A stretch of DNA of 47,717 bases from Pseudomonas sp. (GCA_030603065.1 JAUVYN010000018.1:1-47717); one strand, 5' to 3'. Shown: positions 1 to 7,595, counted from the first letter of the stretch. Notes: generated from the letters alone by a model not told the origin. Translations and numbers: made by a program.

Positions 1-329
1 ACCGGCTTGCTCCTGCACAGTAGCCCAACCGAAATTGCCGAGCCCTTGAGCCCTTTTAAAAAATCGGCGGTGCCATCGTGAGGGTCCACTACCCAGCAAT
101 GCTCCTCACCATCGAGCTGAGAACCGGTCTCCTCCCCCCAGAAGTCGCAGTTAAGGATTTGCAGCAGGCCATCACGAAGCTGTATCTCAATGTCGACGTC
201 CACATCAGCTTTGTCTCCGGAGCCACGGGGGCCGTCAGGACGCTGCCACTCAGTGATCAAGAGCTGACCAGCTGCCAATACCTCCTTGATGACTAGCTTG
301 AGCATTTTCGAATAATCGAGCGTGTGCAT
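1..329 (-). CDS. Inositol monophosphatase/CysQ-like phosphatase, 3' end outside the window
   Basis: Only the first 109 codons are present; the gene runs leftward off the window. The translation has the family's metal-binding signatures: GEE at residues 65-67 and WVVDPHDGTADF at about 79-90, the DPxDGT motif with His in place of the usual Ile. These motifs bind Mg2+ in the Li+-sensitive phosphatase superfamily (inositol monophosphatase, 3'-phosphoadenosine 5'-phosphatase CysQ, fructose bisphosphatase). The ATG at 329 follows a GAGG ribosome-binding site lying inside the end of the upstream phosphoesterase gene. Only one base separates the two genes, so they are almost certainly cotranscribed and translationally coupled. 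The substrate cannot be told from this half. The family call is fairly secure; CysQ versus inositol phosphatase is open. Confidence 0.75.
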   Translation of the reverse strand, partial: MHTLDYSKMLKLVIKEVLAAGQLLITEWQRPDGPRGSGDKADVDVDIEIQLRDGLLQILNCDFWGEETGSQLDGEEHCWVVDPHDGTADFLKGLKGSAISVGLLCRSKP

Positions 330-330
330 T

Positions 331-1137
331 TCAAGACCTCTGGTCAGCCGTGTTAAGCTCGATTATGAGATGAGGGTTGAAGTGCTCCAGCTCGCCCGGG
401 TACCCGCGGGGGTTGCTGACGACCCGTGTCTGTTTTATCTGGTAGTCGACTGGAAAATGGGTGTGCCCATGAAGCCACAACTCGACCGATGGACCCATCA
501 GGTCATCCCACGAGTTTGCAAAAGCGGCATCAAGCATGCCGCCTGCATAGCGACTCCCCTGTATCGAAAGTAGCGAAGGAGCGTGATGCGTAACGATGAC
601 GGTGGGCCCATCAAAGGGCTTCATCAACTCAGACTGGAGCCACCTGCGTGTATGGAGTGCCTTCAGAACAAGGTCTTTGGGCTTGATCCTACGATACCGG
701 TCCGTACGAATTGATTTGAAATCTTGCATCCCAGCCTCTGCGGCTAGCGATGCCTTTTGGGCATTTCCTGTGGACGCGAAATCTGTCCAGGCTGTAGCCC
801 CTAGAAAACGCACGCCGTAAATATCCATTTGGTCGCAGTCAAGCACATGTACGTGAGGCGCAGCAGCTTTTCGCATCTTTTCCAGCGTGTGTTGTAAATG
901 GCCCCCGTAAAAATCATGGTTGCCAGGCACATACACCACTGGACACCGGAAATTATTGTTAGCCCAGACAACCCCCATCTCTTTTACTCCGATGTCGCCG
1001 GCGAGCACGACAATGTCCGCATCGAGTTCAGCCGGAGCATAACCCTCGAACTCCACGTGAAGATCCGAAAGCACATGAATCCGTTGCGATTTTTTAAGGC
1101 GCATATCGCTTTGGGTAATAGGAGTTATTTCGGTCAT
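331..1137 (-). CDS. Calcineurin-like metallophosphoesterase
   Basis: A 268-aa protein with the full dinuclear-metal signature of the superfamily: SDLHVEF (Asp25, His27), LAGDIG (Asp48), PGNHDFYGG (Asn73, His74), VTHHAP (His184) and HGHTHFP (His225, His227). It should be a cytosolic hydrolase of phosphomonoesters or phosphodiesters; the substrate is unknown. No signal peptide or membrane segment is seen. The ATG overlaps the TGA of the 56-aa gene upstream (TGATG), and the phosphatase-like gene downstream starts one base after its stop, so it sits in a tight operon with a second phosphatase. An in-frame ATG at 1104, just before the SDLH strand, is a possible later start. A decayed piece of a related gene lies at 5400-5510. 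Confidence 0.85.
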   Translation of the reverse strand: MTEITPITQSDMRLKKSQRIHVLSDLHVEFEGYAPAELDADIVVLAGDIGVKEMGVVWANNNFRCPVVYVPGNHDFYGGHLQHTLEKMRKAAAPHVHVLDCDQMDIYGVRFLGATAWTDFASTGNAQKASLAAEAGMQDFKSIRTDRYRRIKPKDLVLKALHTRRWLQSELMKPFDGPTVIVTHHAPSLLSIQGSRYAGGMLDAAFANSWDDLMGPSVELWLHGHTHFPVDYQIKQTRVVSNPRGYPGELEHFNPHLIIELNTADQRS

Positions 1138-1307
1138 CAGTCGAAAGCCTTTATATCCAGCAAATGGAGTTCGATTGCTTCTGCAAGTTCGCTGAGGGCA
1201 TCACATAACCTACAATCCTCACGGAAATCGCCACTGCTTGGCTTGTAACTCTTAGCATGACGCAACAAAGCCTCGGCATCGTTGATATTCAATTCAAGAT
1301 TGATCAT
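1137..1307 (-). CDS. Small hypothetical protein, 56 aa
   Basis: A short, acidic, mostly helical protein beginning MINLELNINDAEALLRHAK. It contains two close cysteines (DCRLC) and ends LDIKAFD. Its TGA overlaps the ATG of the metallophosphoesterase by one base, and it begins 13 bases after the stop of the 111-aa gene upstream, the spacing expected within an operon. I do not recognise the family. The coupling to its neighbours is the main reason to call it real. It could be a small accessory or regulatory partner of the phosphoesterase, but nothing in the sequence shows that. Confidence 0.55.
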   Translation of the reverse strand: MINLELNINDAEALLRHAKSYKPSSGDFREDCRLCDALSELAEAIELHLLDIKAFD

Positions 1308-1320
1308 GTTTATAACTTAC

Positions 1321-1656
1321 TCAATGTGTAAGCGGCTTAGACAAGGCATCGAAGTGCGAGAAGAAAATAGCTCGTTCGAAGTGAAGAGTTACACACACAT
1401 ACAGACTGTTCAGCGTCGAGACTGCAACAACCTGATTTCTTTCATAAACCTTCATTACAGTGGACGTATGCATCAGATGACCGTCAGCAAACCTACCTGT
1501 ATGGGAATCGGCTCTAACGTGACCGTAGACTCTTCCAAAGCAGATATCTTCGTACGGAAAAACCCCTAGGAGATAGCCGGTAACCGAGAAAGAGGAATAT
1601 ACCGCTTTCGCCTCTTTCAAAAGCAACAGATCCAGCGTTGATAAAGGGTCATACAT
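1321..1656 (-). CDS. Hypothetical protein, 111 aa, first gene of the phosphoesterase operon
   Basis: No known domain is recognised. The segments VTGYLLG, CFGRVYGHV, GRFADGHLMHTS and TLNSLYVC look like a compact beta-rich domain. The start chosen is the ATG at 1656, which has GAGGTG six bases upstream; an ATG at 1674 in the same frame has no better site. Reality is supported by a second, broken copy at 5598-5768 that keeps GYLLG, GRVY and a frameshifted NLIRTS match to the HLMHTS segment. The gene is followed after 13 bases by the 56-aa gene and then the metallophosphoesterase. Function is unknown. It may be a partner of the phosphatases because the same pairing recurs in the decayed copy. Confidence 0.6.
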   Translation of the reverse strand: MYDPLSTLDLLLLKEAKAVYSSFSVTGYLLGVFPYEDICFGRVYGHVRADSHTGRFADGHLMHTSTVMKVYERNQVVAVSTLNSLYVCVTLHFERAIFFSHFDALSKPLTH

Positions 1657-2163
1657 AGTTGTCACCTCGATCATTTGGCAAACACCAGTACCCTAGCAAC
1701 AACCTGTCTGTCCGCTGTTCTACTATTTCTGGGTTCACGCCCGACGCGGGTCTGGCTCTTGCCTGTTGAAATGTTGTGCTCAGACCTACTAATCCGACGA
1801 TCCCTCTCGCGACTCTCCTTGAAAAGGGGCGACCTGACTTCATCACCCTGTTTTTACCCCGCAGCGTTCGGGTGGCCAGCCGCCCTTGATCTGTAGTCAT
1901 GCTGGAGCCTTCTTAGGGCATGCCATTAGGGGCCTAAATGCTTTCGGTCAGCGCCTCACGCACGTAACCTTGATTCCACACGGTCGATCCCGCAACATTC
2001 CTCGAGCCTTGAGGAATCGCTTGAGATGGACAAGAGGCATTGAATGTCAGCTTCATTATTTGGTGCTCTGACTACATTTAATGTGATGCTACTATGGCGG
2101 CCGATGAATGGCGCGTCAAGCTTTATTATGTCCAGTGTACCAAATTAAATTCGAGGAATATTC
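1657..2163. other. Gene-free stretch between divergent genes
   Basis: About 500 bases separate the leftward phosphoesterase operon from the rightward 298-aa gene. Short open frames exist on both strands but none has a convincing start, length or recognisable protein. The stretch must hold the promoters of both flanking transcription units; I could not pick out clear -35/-10 pairs. The last 15 bases carry the GAGGA ribosome-binding site of the 298-aa gene. Confidence 0.4.
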
Positions 2164-3060
2164 ATGGGCCGTAAAGCACGTCAGGATTGGTACAGCCTGT
2201 ACAGGGGCATTTCGCCGAAAATCGAAGCGGACACCTCAGGAGGAAGCCTCTATGGCTTCATCAGGAAGGAGGCTGAGATTGCAGGCTACGAGGAAAAGGT
2301 TTTAAAAAGGATGCTGAACGCAGGGGCTTTCCTCGAGCGCGTGGCGGGCGATCAGCTCCGCAGCGAAAACATCAGATGCGGCTACGCGCACATAGAGCTG
2401 CTTGAGCGATTACACAGACTAGACAGCATCCAGGCAAAAGAGTGGCTGCCTCGCGTATTATCTCAAGACATCACTCTCAAGGAGCTGAGCGAGGCGATTG
2501 CCGTGCATGCTAAGAACCCAGGGCAGGCGCAATTTACGGCCCGGTCTAAAGCCCGATCACGCATCGCTGAGCATCGGCGCATGAGTATCGAACTCGCTAG
2601 GAAGGTAGGCCCTGCCTTCTTTGGAAATGCCCACGCCGAGCCGATACTAGTTCGCCGCTTCAAATCGCTCGGCCACTTTTTGCTGCTTAATGACCCGAAG
2701 GCTCCGATAGCAGTGATACCGCGGCTGGGCGATACCTCAATGAAGGAGTCCAAGGCTGCAGAGCACATACTGACTCTCGCATTGTCTTACAAGAATTACT
2801 TTGCTCGGATATGGCTCCTCTTCCCAAAAGACTCACTGCTCACTCAGGAAGTACTAGCGCAAGCTTTTGAAATAGGCGCGCTGGATACATGGCTCTTTTT
2901 GGCCATTCCCGCCGAGGACTTAAACGGTTTAATTCACTACCAGAACCACGGCCGTTGGCTGGTGAAGGGAATGGATGGGATAGACGACGATGCTTGGGAA
3001 GGTCAATCTCTAGTTGATGGCCGCCCTATGCGCGGACGGCTTGAAATACTATCGAAGTGA
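2164..3060 (+). CDS. Hypothetical protein, 298 aa
   Basis: I do not recognise this protein. The ATG has a GAGGA site at good spacing. The N-terminal 120 residues are charged and look helical, with an ELLERLHRLDSIQAKEWL stretch and a helix-turn-helix-like LSQDITLKELSEAI. The C-terminal half alternates strands and helices (APIAVIPRLGD, ARIWLLFPKDS, DTWLFLAIP), suggesting an alpha/beta fold, but no catalytic motif of a named family stands out. There is no signal peptide or membrane segment. It converges on the helicase gene across an IS3 transposase remnant, so a shared function cannot be assumed. It could be an island-borne DNA-binding or nuclease-like protein; that is speculation. Confidence 0.6.
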   Translation: MGRKARQDWYSLYRGISPKIEADTSGGSLYGFIRKEAEIAGYEEKVLKRMLNAGAFLERVAGDQLRSENIRCGYAHIELLERLHRLDSIQAKEWLPRVLSQDITLKELSEAIAVHAKNPGQAQFTARSKARSRIAEHRRMSIELARKVGPAFFGNAHAEPILVRRFKSLGHFLLLNDPKAPIAVIPRLGDTSMKESKAAEHILTLALSYKNYFARIWLLFPKDSLLTQEVLAQAFEIGALDTWLFLAIPAEDLNGLIHYQNHGRWLVKGMDGIDDDAWEGQSLVDGRPMRGRLEILSK

Positions 3061-3209
3061 AGTGTAAGAACTACTCAGCCTCACCCGGTACGTCCCAGTC
3101 GGCCAGCCGCGCTTCTCCGGTCTGATAAAACTGCTTTTATGCATCGTGCTGGCCTCGTGAGCCCTTGATTGTAGCCGGAGACCTGTGGTTATCGTTAGAC
3201 CGATTTTAC

Positions 3210-3329
3210 GGGGAGGCGACAGTTCATTGGTTCAACCATCAGCGCCATCTGGGGTCGATTGGATATATACCGCCGGCAGAAGCTGACGCAAACTCCTACC
3301 AGCAACATGGTCAGGCCTTGGCGGCCTGA
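3210..3329 (+). pseudogene. IS3-family transposase (OrfB) C-terminal remnant
   Basis: The frame reading ATVHWFNHQRHLGSIGYIPP and then AEADANSYQQ up to a TGA at 3327-3329 is the characteristic C-terminus of IS3-group integrase-like transposases (WFNxxRxLxxIGxxPPAE). No start and none of the catalytic core is attached, so it is a fragment. Another fragment of the same kind of gene lies on the opposite strand at 6353-6475 and stops just where this one begins in the protein. The two are probably halves of one gene separated by an inversion. Confidence 0.75.
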
Positions 3330-3362
3330 AGAAGCATACGGACGCGGAGACACATAATGATC

Positions 3363-5249
3363 CTAGTGTTCGGCCAGATAGGCTTCCCAGTCTCTGTGGG
3401 AGCTGGGAAGATAAATACTCCGGACTCCCCTGGTCATCGAAGTGTATAGCTTGTTGATCACGGCTCCTAAGTGCTCCTTACTTTTGTCTCGCTCGATGTA
3501 GTACAGGTCCTCCGAGAGAGCGATCACCGGAAGCTCGAAGCTTTTGATATCGTGGATTTTCGCTATCACTGGTCGTAGGGGCCGCAAGTATCCGATGCTG
3601 GTAGCTGTCACTGGCACGCTAGCTAGCCCAAATCGCCCGCCAGCCCCCAGCCACGTTTCTACGCGACTGAAAGAGTCATTCCATGACATCTCACGCGAAA
3701 GTGAGTCCCAGGATGCATGGTGAGCCAGTGCAATGTGCGTCGGACAATGAGCGCCCGCGAACAACTTCTCACAGTCAAAAATAAATTCCGAGATGCTAGC
3801 GCCCGACTGGAATGTTTCCACACTGACTCCAGCACGACGCGCCCGTATCAACCAGTCTAGCATTCCCCAGTCATCGGCTACAGCTATAACTGAAGGCTCA
3901 GGGGGCAAAGACCCTGCGGGATATTCCAAAAAATGGGTGACTTTATCGGGGTCAGCAGTAAAGTTTCCAGCAGGTCTCTTTGGATGCAGCGCTAAAATGG
4001 GATTGATGTGGCGTTCAACTTCTTGGCCTGACCTTAACGAAAAATTCATTTCGGCTTGGAGCACACCTTCGATTCTAGGAAGCCCCTTTCCCGAGAGGTT
4101 CTGGTAATTATCACCCATGGCCACCGCAGGTAAAGAGCTGCGCCGCAATACACTCAAAATTGGCCGCGGAGCATCATGCACCTCATCAATCAAAACAGTG
4201 CCGTATCGCTCCGGAAGCTTGACACCATTCAAAGACAAAAGCTTCACAACGTGACTGCCCTCCATGCGGAGCCTGGGATTCTGGAGGCCTACGATAGACT
4301 CCCATAGGTTGCTAGCAGCTTTTACATATGCTGCAGCATCCTGCCTGCTCAAAGAAATTTTAAAGTTGCTCGGGAAGTGGGCAATCGATATAGAGGAGCT
4401 CAAGCTGTCGCAAAACTTACTAACAGCGTCCCAGCACAATTTTGCAAACTCCTCCACGCTGTAACCAGGGTGATATCTCAATCCTGCGCTGCTATAAACC
4501 TCTACCGTGCGGTATGGGGCTGTCTTCGCCGCAGAAAAGACTGGCTTCAAATTCGGGTAAGAATTTACCAAAAGATTAGTTGCAAGCTGAGTATAGGTCA
4601 GAAAATGTACCCTGCTTTTATGGGATTCACAGACCTTATCGCCGAGACTTTTCTTAATCGGGAAGAACTTATTCACACTATCCGCCAAGAAAGTTACTGG
4701 CCTAAAGCCTTTCACAGCCGTTTCTTCAATTATTAAGCTTATCATTCTTGTTTTTCCCGCCCCCGCAAAGGCCGGGCCAAAAATCATTTCTTCTTGGTTG
4801 CTCTTAATACATTCCATCAGCCTCAACTGACCGTCTGTCAAGCGCATATCGTCGCGGTTATCGATTTGATGCATGAACTTTGCGTGATCGGCGAAATTAT
4901 AATTCCAAGTCCGATCAAAATTTAAATATTTTTCCCCAGCAAAATCTTCAGGGCTCATCAAACTAATTCCGAGACTGGAAGCGATGGATATGTTCAATGT
5001 CAGCGTAGAGAAGTCGAAGTCATTTTTTAATAAAGCCTCTAGGCGGCGCCTGTCGAGCACAAGCAAGCTAGCAAATTCTCGCTGTCTAGCTATGGAACTA
5101 AAATAAACCATATGTGTTTTGGCAAGGCGTTCCAGATAGATTAGTGCGGCTAATTCCCAGACTTCGAGAGCTGAAACATCAAGCTCCTTCAGCGCGACTA
5201 TTTTTTTGCAGCGATCCTCAGTCAGAGGCAGATACCAGACTCGGTTCAA
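3363..5249 (-). CDS. UvrD/Rep-like superfamily 1 helicase, 628 aa
   Basis: An ATP-dependent helicase-type protein. Motif I is GPAFAGAGKTRM (about 158-169), motif II IDEVHDAP (about 354-361), motif III MGDNYQNLSG (378-387), motif IV-like FSLRSGQEVERH (403-414) and motif VI YTSMTRGVRSIY (602-613). The split between motifs I and II is long (about 190 residues) and the first 140 residues match nothing I know, so it is not a housekeeping UvrD or Rep. It starts at TTG (5247-5249), chosen because AGGAG lies seven bases upstream. It has no obvious partner in the same orientation and is flanked by IS3 remnants. Such solitary helicases are common in defence or mobile islands, but a role is not shown. 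No nuclease motif is evident. Confidence 0.75.
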   Translation of the reverse strand: MNRVWYLPLTEDRCKKIVALKELDVSALEVWELAALIYLERLAKTHMVYFSSIARQREFASLLVLDRRRLEALLKNDFDFSTLTLNISIASSLGISLMSPEDFAGEKYLNFDRTWNYNFADHAKFMHQIDNRDDMRLTDGQLRLMECIKSNQEEMIFGPAFAGAGKTRMISLIIEETAVKGFRPVTFLADSVNKFFPIKKSLGDKVCESHKSRVHFLTYTQLATNLLVNSYPNLKPVFSAAKTAPYRTVEVYSSAGLRYHPGYSVEEFAKLCWDAVSKFCDSLSSSISIAHFPSNFKISLSRQDAAAYVKAASNLWESIVGLQNPRLRMEGSHVVKLLSLNGVKLPERYGTVLIDEVHDAPRPILSVLRRSSLPAVAMGDNYQNLSGKGLPRIEGVLQAEMNFSLRSGQEVERHINPILALHPKRPAGNFTADPDKVTHFLEYPAGSLPPEPSVIAVADDWGMLDWLIRARRAGVSVETFQSGASISEFIFDCEKLFAGAHCPTHIALAHHASWDSLSREMSWNDSFSRVETWLGAGGRFGLASVPVTATSIGYLRPLRPVIAKIHDIKSFELPVIALSEDLYYIERDKSKEHLGAVINKLYTSMTRGVRSIYLPSSHRDWEAYLAEH

Positions 5250-5399
5250 GAGTAATCTCCTAAGATATTTAAAATCTTACATTGGGCCGAACGAACCACC
5301 CGCCAGAAAAAAAGCAATTTGCACAACATTCTTCACCTTTCTCTTACACTATCTCTGAAGAAACTGAACGGGATCGAGCGGCTCGCTGAAGAACCCTCT

Positions 5400-5510
5400 T
5401 CACCCGGGCACTTCGATCTCAATAATGAGATTGGGGTCGAATCCGCTTACTTTTCGCCAAGGTATCCTCGAGGATTGCTGACAAACGTCGTGCCGTCGTG
5501 CCTTGGACAT
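5400..5510 (-). pseudogene. Decayed 3' end of a second metallophosphoesterase gene
   Basis: Read leftward, this stretch encodes FVSNPRGYLGEK, then after a frame change GFDPNLIIEIEVPG and a TGA at 5400-5402. It matches the end of the intact phosphoesterase at 331-1137 (VVSNPRGYPGELEHFNPHLI). An in-frame stop and a shift lie between the two blocks, and nothing of the catalytic part remains. It sits just downstream of a broken copy of the 111-aa gene, in the same order as in the intact operon. Confidence 0.7.
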
Positions 5511-5597
5511 TATTTCGGCTCATTGTCATATGCGTTCTTTTCATGCAGATGTTTGTTAATCGCCTAAGCAAGCTCGTGCACTGATGTACGAATCAGA

Positions 5598-5768
5598 TTA
5601 CCGTAAAAAACTCCCTGCTCCGGAGTCAGCTCCAACGTAGTGATAAACCCGCCCAAGACAAGTCACGGAAAATGGACGACCCAGGAGATATCCAATAACC
5701 GGAGAAGAGGAACCCTTTTTGGCTCTTGATAGAGCCGAACTATCAATGGGCGAAAGGGCGCACTCCAT
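5598..5768 (-). pseudogene. Truncated second copy of the 111-aa operon gene
   Basis: A 56-codon frame starting at an ATG (5768) behind AGAGG. It keeps PVIGYLLG, LGRVYHYVGADSG and GSF in register with the intact 111-aa protein at 1321-1656 (VTGYLLG, FGRVYGHVRADSH, GRF). It then ends early because of a frame change; the next frame continues YGNLIRTS, matching GHLMHTS of the intact gene. The 56-aa gene and the front of the phosphoesterase that should follow are missing. The start and ribosome-binding site are still good, so a short product could be made, but it is most simply a decaying paralogue. Confidence 0.65.
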
Positions 5769-6004
5769 ATACCACCTCTTTGATTATTCCGACCAAGCCA
5801 CCCATCGGTGGCATGAAGCAGATTATACATAACACGAGTGATAAATTAGCCGAAATCTTGTGCAGGCGGTAGCCTTATACTAAAAGACAATGTACGATTC
5901 TCTCGCAAATTCTAATCAGCTGATACTAATTCAATTAGTAGTTATTGACACAGCCTCTAGCGAACAAACAAAAGTCCCCTCTATTATGGTCCCTAGGAGT
6001 TAGC

Positions 6005-6307
6005 ATGCCCCAACTCGACAGCGATCTCGTAGCCGCCATGGCAGCCACGAAAGTTTGTGAGAGACTCGGCATTGAGATATATGCTTTGGCAGTTGCTGGC
6101 CCGGGGGAGACAAGCTGCCGCTATACAAGAAATCAAGCCCTTCAGCTTATTCAGGTCTATACAGAGCTGCTTCGCATAACCGGCGCTGAAGCCTCTGCAC
6201 GTGCCTGGGTGCACGCCCACAACAACGATCTTGGATGTACGCCCGCAGAGCTACTGAACGCGAACGGGCTCCCTAAGGTTTTGGTGTACCTACAGACGAG
6301 CCCGTGA
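6005..6307 (+). CDS. MbcA/ParS/Xre antitoxin-like protein (DUF2384-type C-terminus), 100 aa
   Basis: The C-terminal third (ARAWVHAHNNDLGCTPAELL, then NANGLPKVLVYL) resembles the toxin-binding domain of MbcA/ParS/Xre antitoxins, whose pattern is A-x2-W then LGG-x-P-x2-LL and a final helix. The ATG at 6005 is chosen because AGGAG lies five bases upstream; a TTG 20 codons earlier has no such site. The N-terminal half carries no clear helix-turn-helix. Antitoxins of this kind normally pair with a RES-domain or similar toxin; none follows, and the next sequence is transposase debris. It may be an orphan antitoxin or a structural relative with another role. Confidence 0.5.
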   Translation: MPQLDSDLVAAMAATKVCERLGIEIYALAVAGPGETSCRYTRNQALQLIQVYTELLRITGAEASARAWVHAHNNDLGCTPAELLNANGLPKVLVYLQTSP

Positions 6308-6352
6308 CCTCCCGGGTGGCTCAGAGCGATAACAGTGCTTCGAATCGCGGTT

Positions 6353-6475
6353 GGCGATTTCTACTGGTTCGGGGCTCCGCCATGATTGCCGGTGTATCAG
6401 TTCCGCCTTGTATAACCTGTTCATGGTTTCAACGCGGGCATTTTCGTAGCTATCTCCCCAAGGGCTATCGAGCAA
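6353..6475 (-). pseudogene. IS3-family transposase (OrfB) middle remnant
   Basis: The leftward frame reads WGDSYENARVETMNRLYKAE and then LIHRQSWRSPEPVEIA, the conserved block around the catalytic glutamate of IS3-group transposases (GDSYDNAxxE...LYKAExIHR). After EIA at 6353 the similarity stops abruptly. The rest of the C-terminus of such a protein is found on the other strand at 3210-3329. No terminal repeats were found around either piece. Confidence 0.7.
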
Positions 6476-6803
6476 TGAAGCCCAGATTTCCAGGGTGGAT
6501 TACGATGAATCAACGGCCTCTCATCTCTCACCCTACCCGGTCGATGAGCAGGTACTGCTTGACGCTATCCAGCACTTTTCCTTGATAGTTCTTTATCAAT
6601 CAAGGCGCGCGCTAGCCCCAGGGCGTCCCCCGTAGCTGTACGAGAAAAGAAAATACAACGGACCTATAAAACATAGGCTAAAAAGTATCCGATATCGCGT
6701 TGATCGGACGTTCTCAACGAATGTATGTTAGGAATTAAATTCAACTGCACGTTACGCTGGTGTTGTTATGTCCAACCCTACTGTCAGGCTTGGTCGGACA
6801 AGA
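6476..6803. other. Gene-free stretch with no recognised content
   Basis: About 330 bases between the transposase fragment and the antitoxin-like gene. A leftward frame ending VLDSVKQYLLIDRVG just before a TGA looks like the tail of a protein but is too short to assign. No toxin gene follows the antitoxin-like gene on the minus strand here, which is where one would expect it. The AT-rich stretch around 6655-6780 may be promoter-like, but I see no clear signal. Confidence 0.35.
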
Positions 6804-7019
6804 TTAAGCGACCCCACCATGCTCAACACTCAAAAGTGTAGACATTACTGAGCGGAGTCCTTCGTCTGTCTGGAGCAAATCCACTGCTTTTCCCCCACCG
6901 AAAAGGTACAGGGGCGCGTTGAGCCATTCCCGCGCGTGGTCGCGGGACTCAAATACCTTTTCCGCAGCATCCAGCGCTTTTTTGTAGCGCTGCTCATAGT
7001 CAGTCATGTAGTCGGTCAT
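6804..7019 (-). CDS. MbcA/ParS/Xre antitoxin C-terminal domain protein (DUF2384), 71 aa
   Basis: Nearly the whole protein is the toxin-binding domain of this antitoxin family: EKVFESRDHAREWLNAPLYL followed by FGGGKAVDLLQTDEG and a final helix ending EHGGVA, close to the family pattern WLxxPxxxLGGxxPxdLLxTxeGxxxV. Usual family members are 120-150 residues with an N-terminal Xre-like helix-turn-helix; here only some 18 residues precede the domain, so the DNA-binding part is missing or lost. The ATG at 7019 has GGAAGG close upstream. No toxin gene lies downstream. Identification of the domain is confident; whether the gene still acts as an antitoxin is not. Confidence 0.7.
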   Translation of the reverse strand: MTDYMTDYEQRYKKALDAAEKVFESRDHAREWLNAPLYLFGGGKAVDLLQTDEGLRSVMSTLLSVEHGGVA

Positions 7020-7160
7020 GACCCTTCCCCCCCAGCTAAGCGAATTGAAAAAATCAAGGTGGCGGCAAGCCTCCGCTCTGGAACTGCTTAGTCTCGAGTT
7101 TAGGCAGCAATTTGAACAGCAGCATCGAAGTCAAAGATTTCGATTTAATACTTGTCCGCG

Positions 7161-7302
7161 CTTGACCGGGACCGAAAGGTTAATATAATCGATGAAGATT
7201 CTGAGACGCCACCTAATCCAGCTAGCGCCGCGACCTCGCGCAACAGCCTGATTATCTGGGAGGCTTGAGCCTTATTGTTCAAATCCCCCCGGCTCACCAA
7301 AT
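7161..7302 (+). repeat. Left copy of a 142-bp direct repeat with a tmRNA 3'-like end (putative att)
   Basis: This copy matches 46278-46420 in the same orientation. Shared blocks are GAAAGGTTAATATAATCGA (7174-7192), AGATTCTGAGA, GCCACCTAATCCA, TGATTAT and the end TCCCCCCGGCTCACCAAAT. The last 24 bases resemble the 3' end of a Pseudomonas tmRNA (TTCAACTCCCGCCGGCTCCACCA, from memory), a classic integrase target. This copy has lost one C (CTCACCA for CTCCACCA) and has no terminator after it. I read it as the junction of two elements stacked at one attachment site. No integrase gene is in the window. Confidence 0.6.
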
Positions 7303-7472
7303 GCAGTAAGAAATGCGGCTTTGGCGCTATCGAAGCCCGGATGTTGTTGAAATGCGCATAGCAATCCCAAGGGATTCAGCGGCGTTTCAACAACATTTTT
7401 TTTGCCCGCGATTTGTCCTTTCCCATAACGCCCCCCGAACGCTTGTCGCTGCGACAGCATCAGCGTCACTGC

Positions 7473-7595
7473 CTAGCGTTCGTCAGCACGCCATCTGGAA
7501 ACAGACGAAACAGCTTTCTGGAAGTGGCGGGCGGCCGCGGTGAAACTCCCTGTCGCGGCAACCCGCTCGAAGACGCGCAGTGCATTGAGAGCCAT
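7473..7595 (-). pseudogene. LysR-family regulator, N-terminal helix-turn-helix remnant
   Basis: From an ATG at 7595 the frame reads MALNALRVFERVAATGSFTA then AARHFQKAVSSVSR, a typical LysR DNA-binding helix-turn-helix, and then hits a stop after 40 codons. The next open frame to the left (down to 7272) ends in LGLLCAFQQHPGFDSAKAAF, which could be the tail of the same protein after an internal deletion, but that is uncertain and it runs into the repeat. The fragment is divergent from the dehydrogenase pseudogene at 7737, the usual arrangement for a LysR regulator and its target. Confidence 0.6.

Noticed and set aside
1658-1900. Leftward open frame of about 83 codons before the phosphoesterase operon
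   Set aside because: Composition is arginine-rich and unlike a protein family, and it overlaps the start of the 111-aa gene in another frame with no convincing ribosome-binding site.
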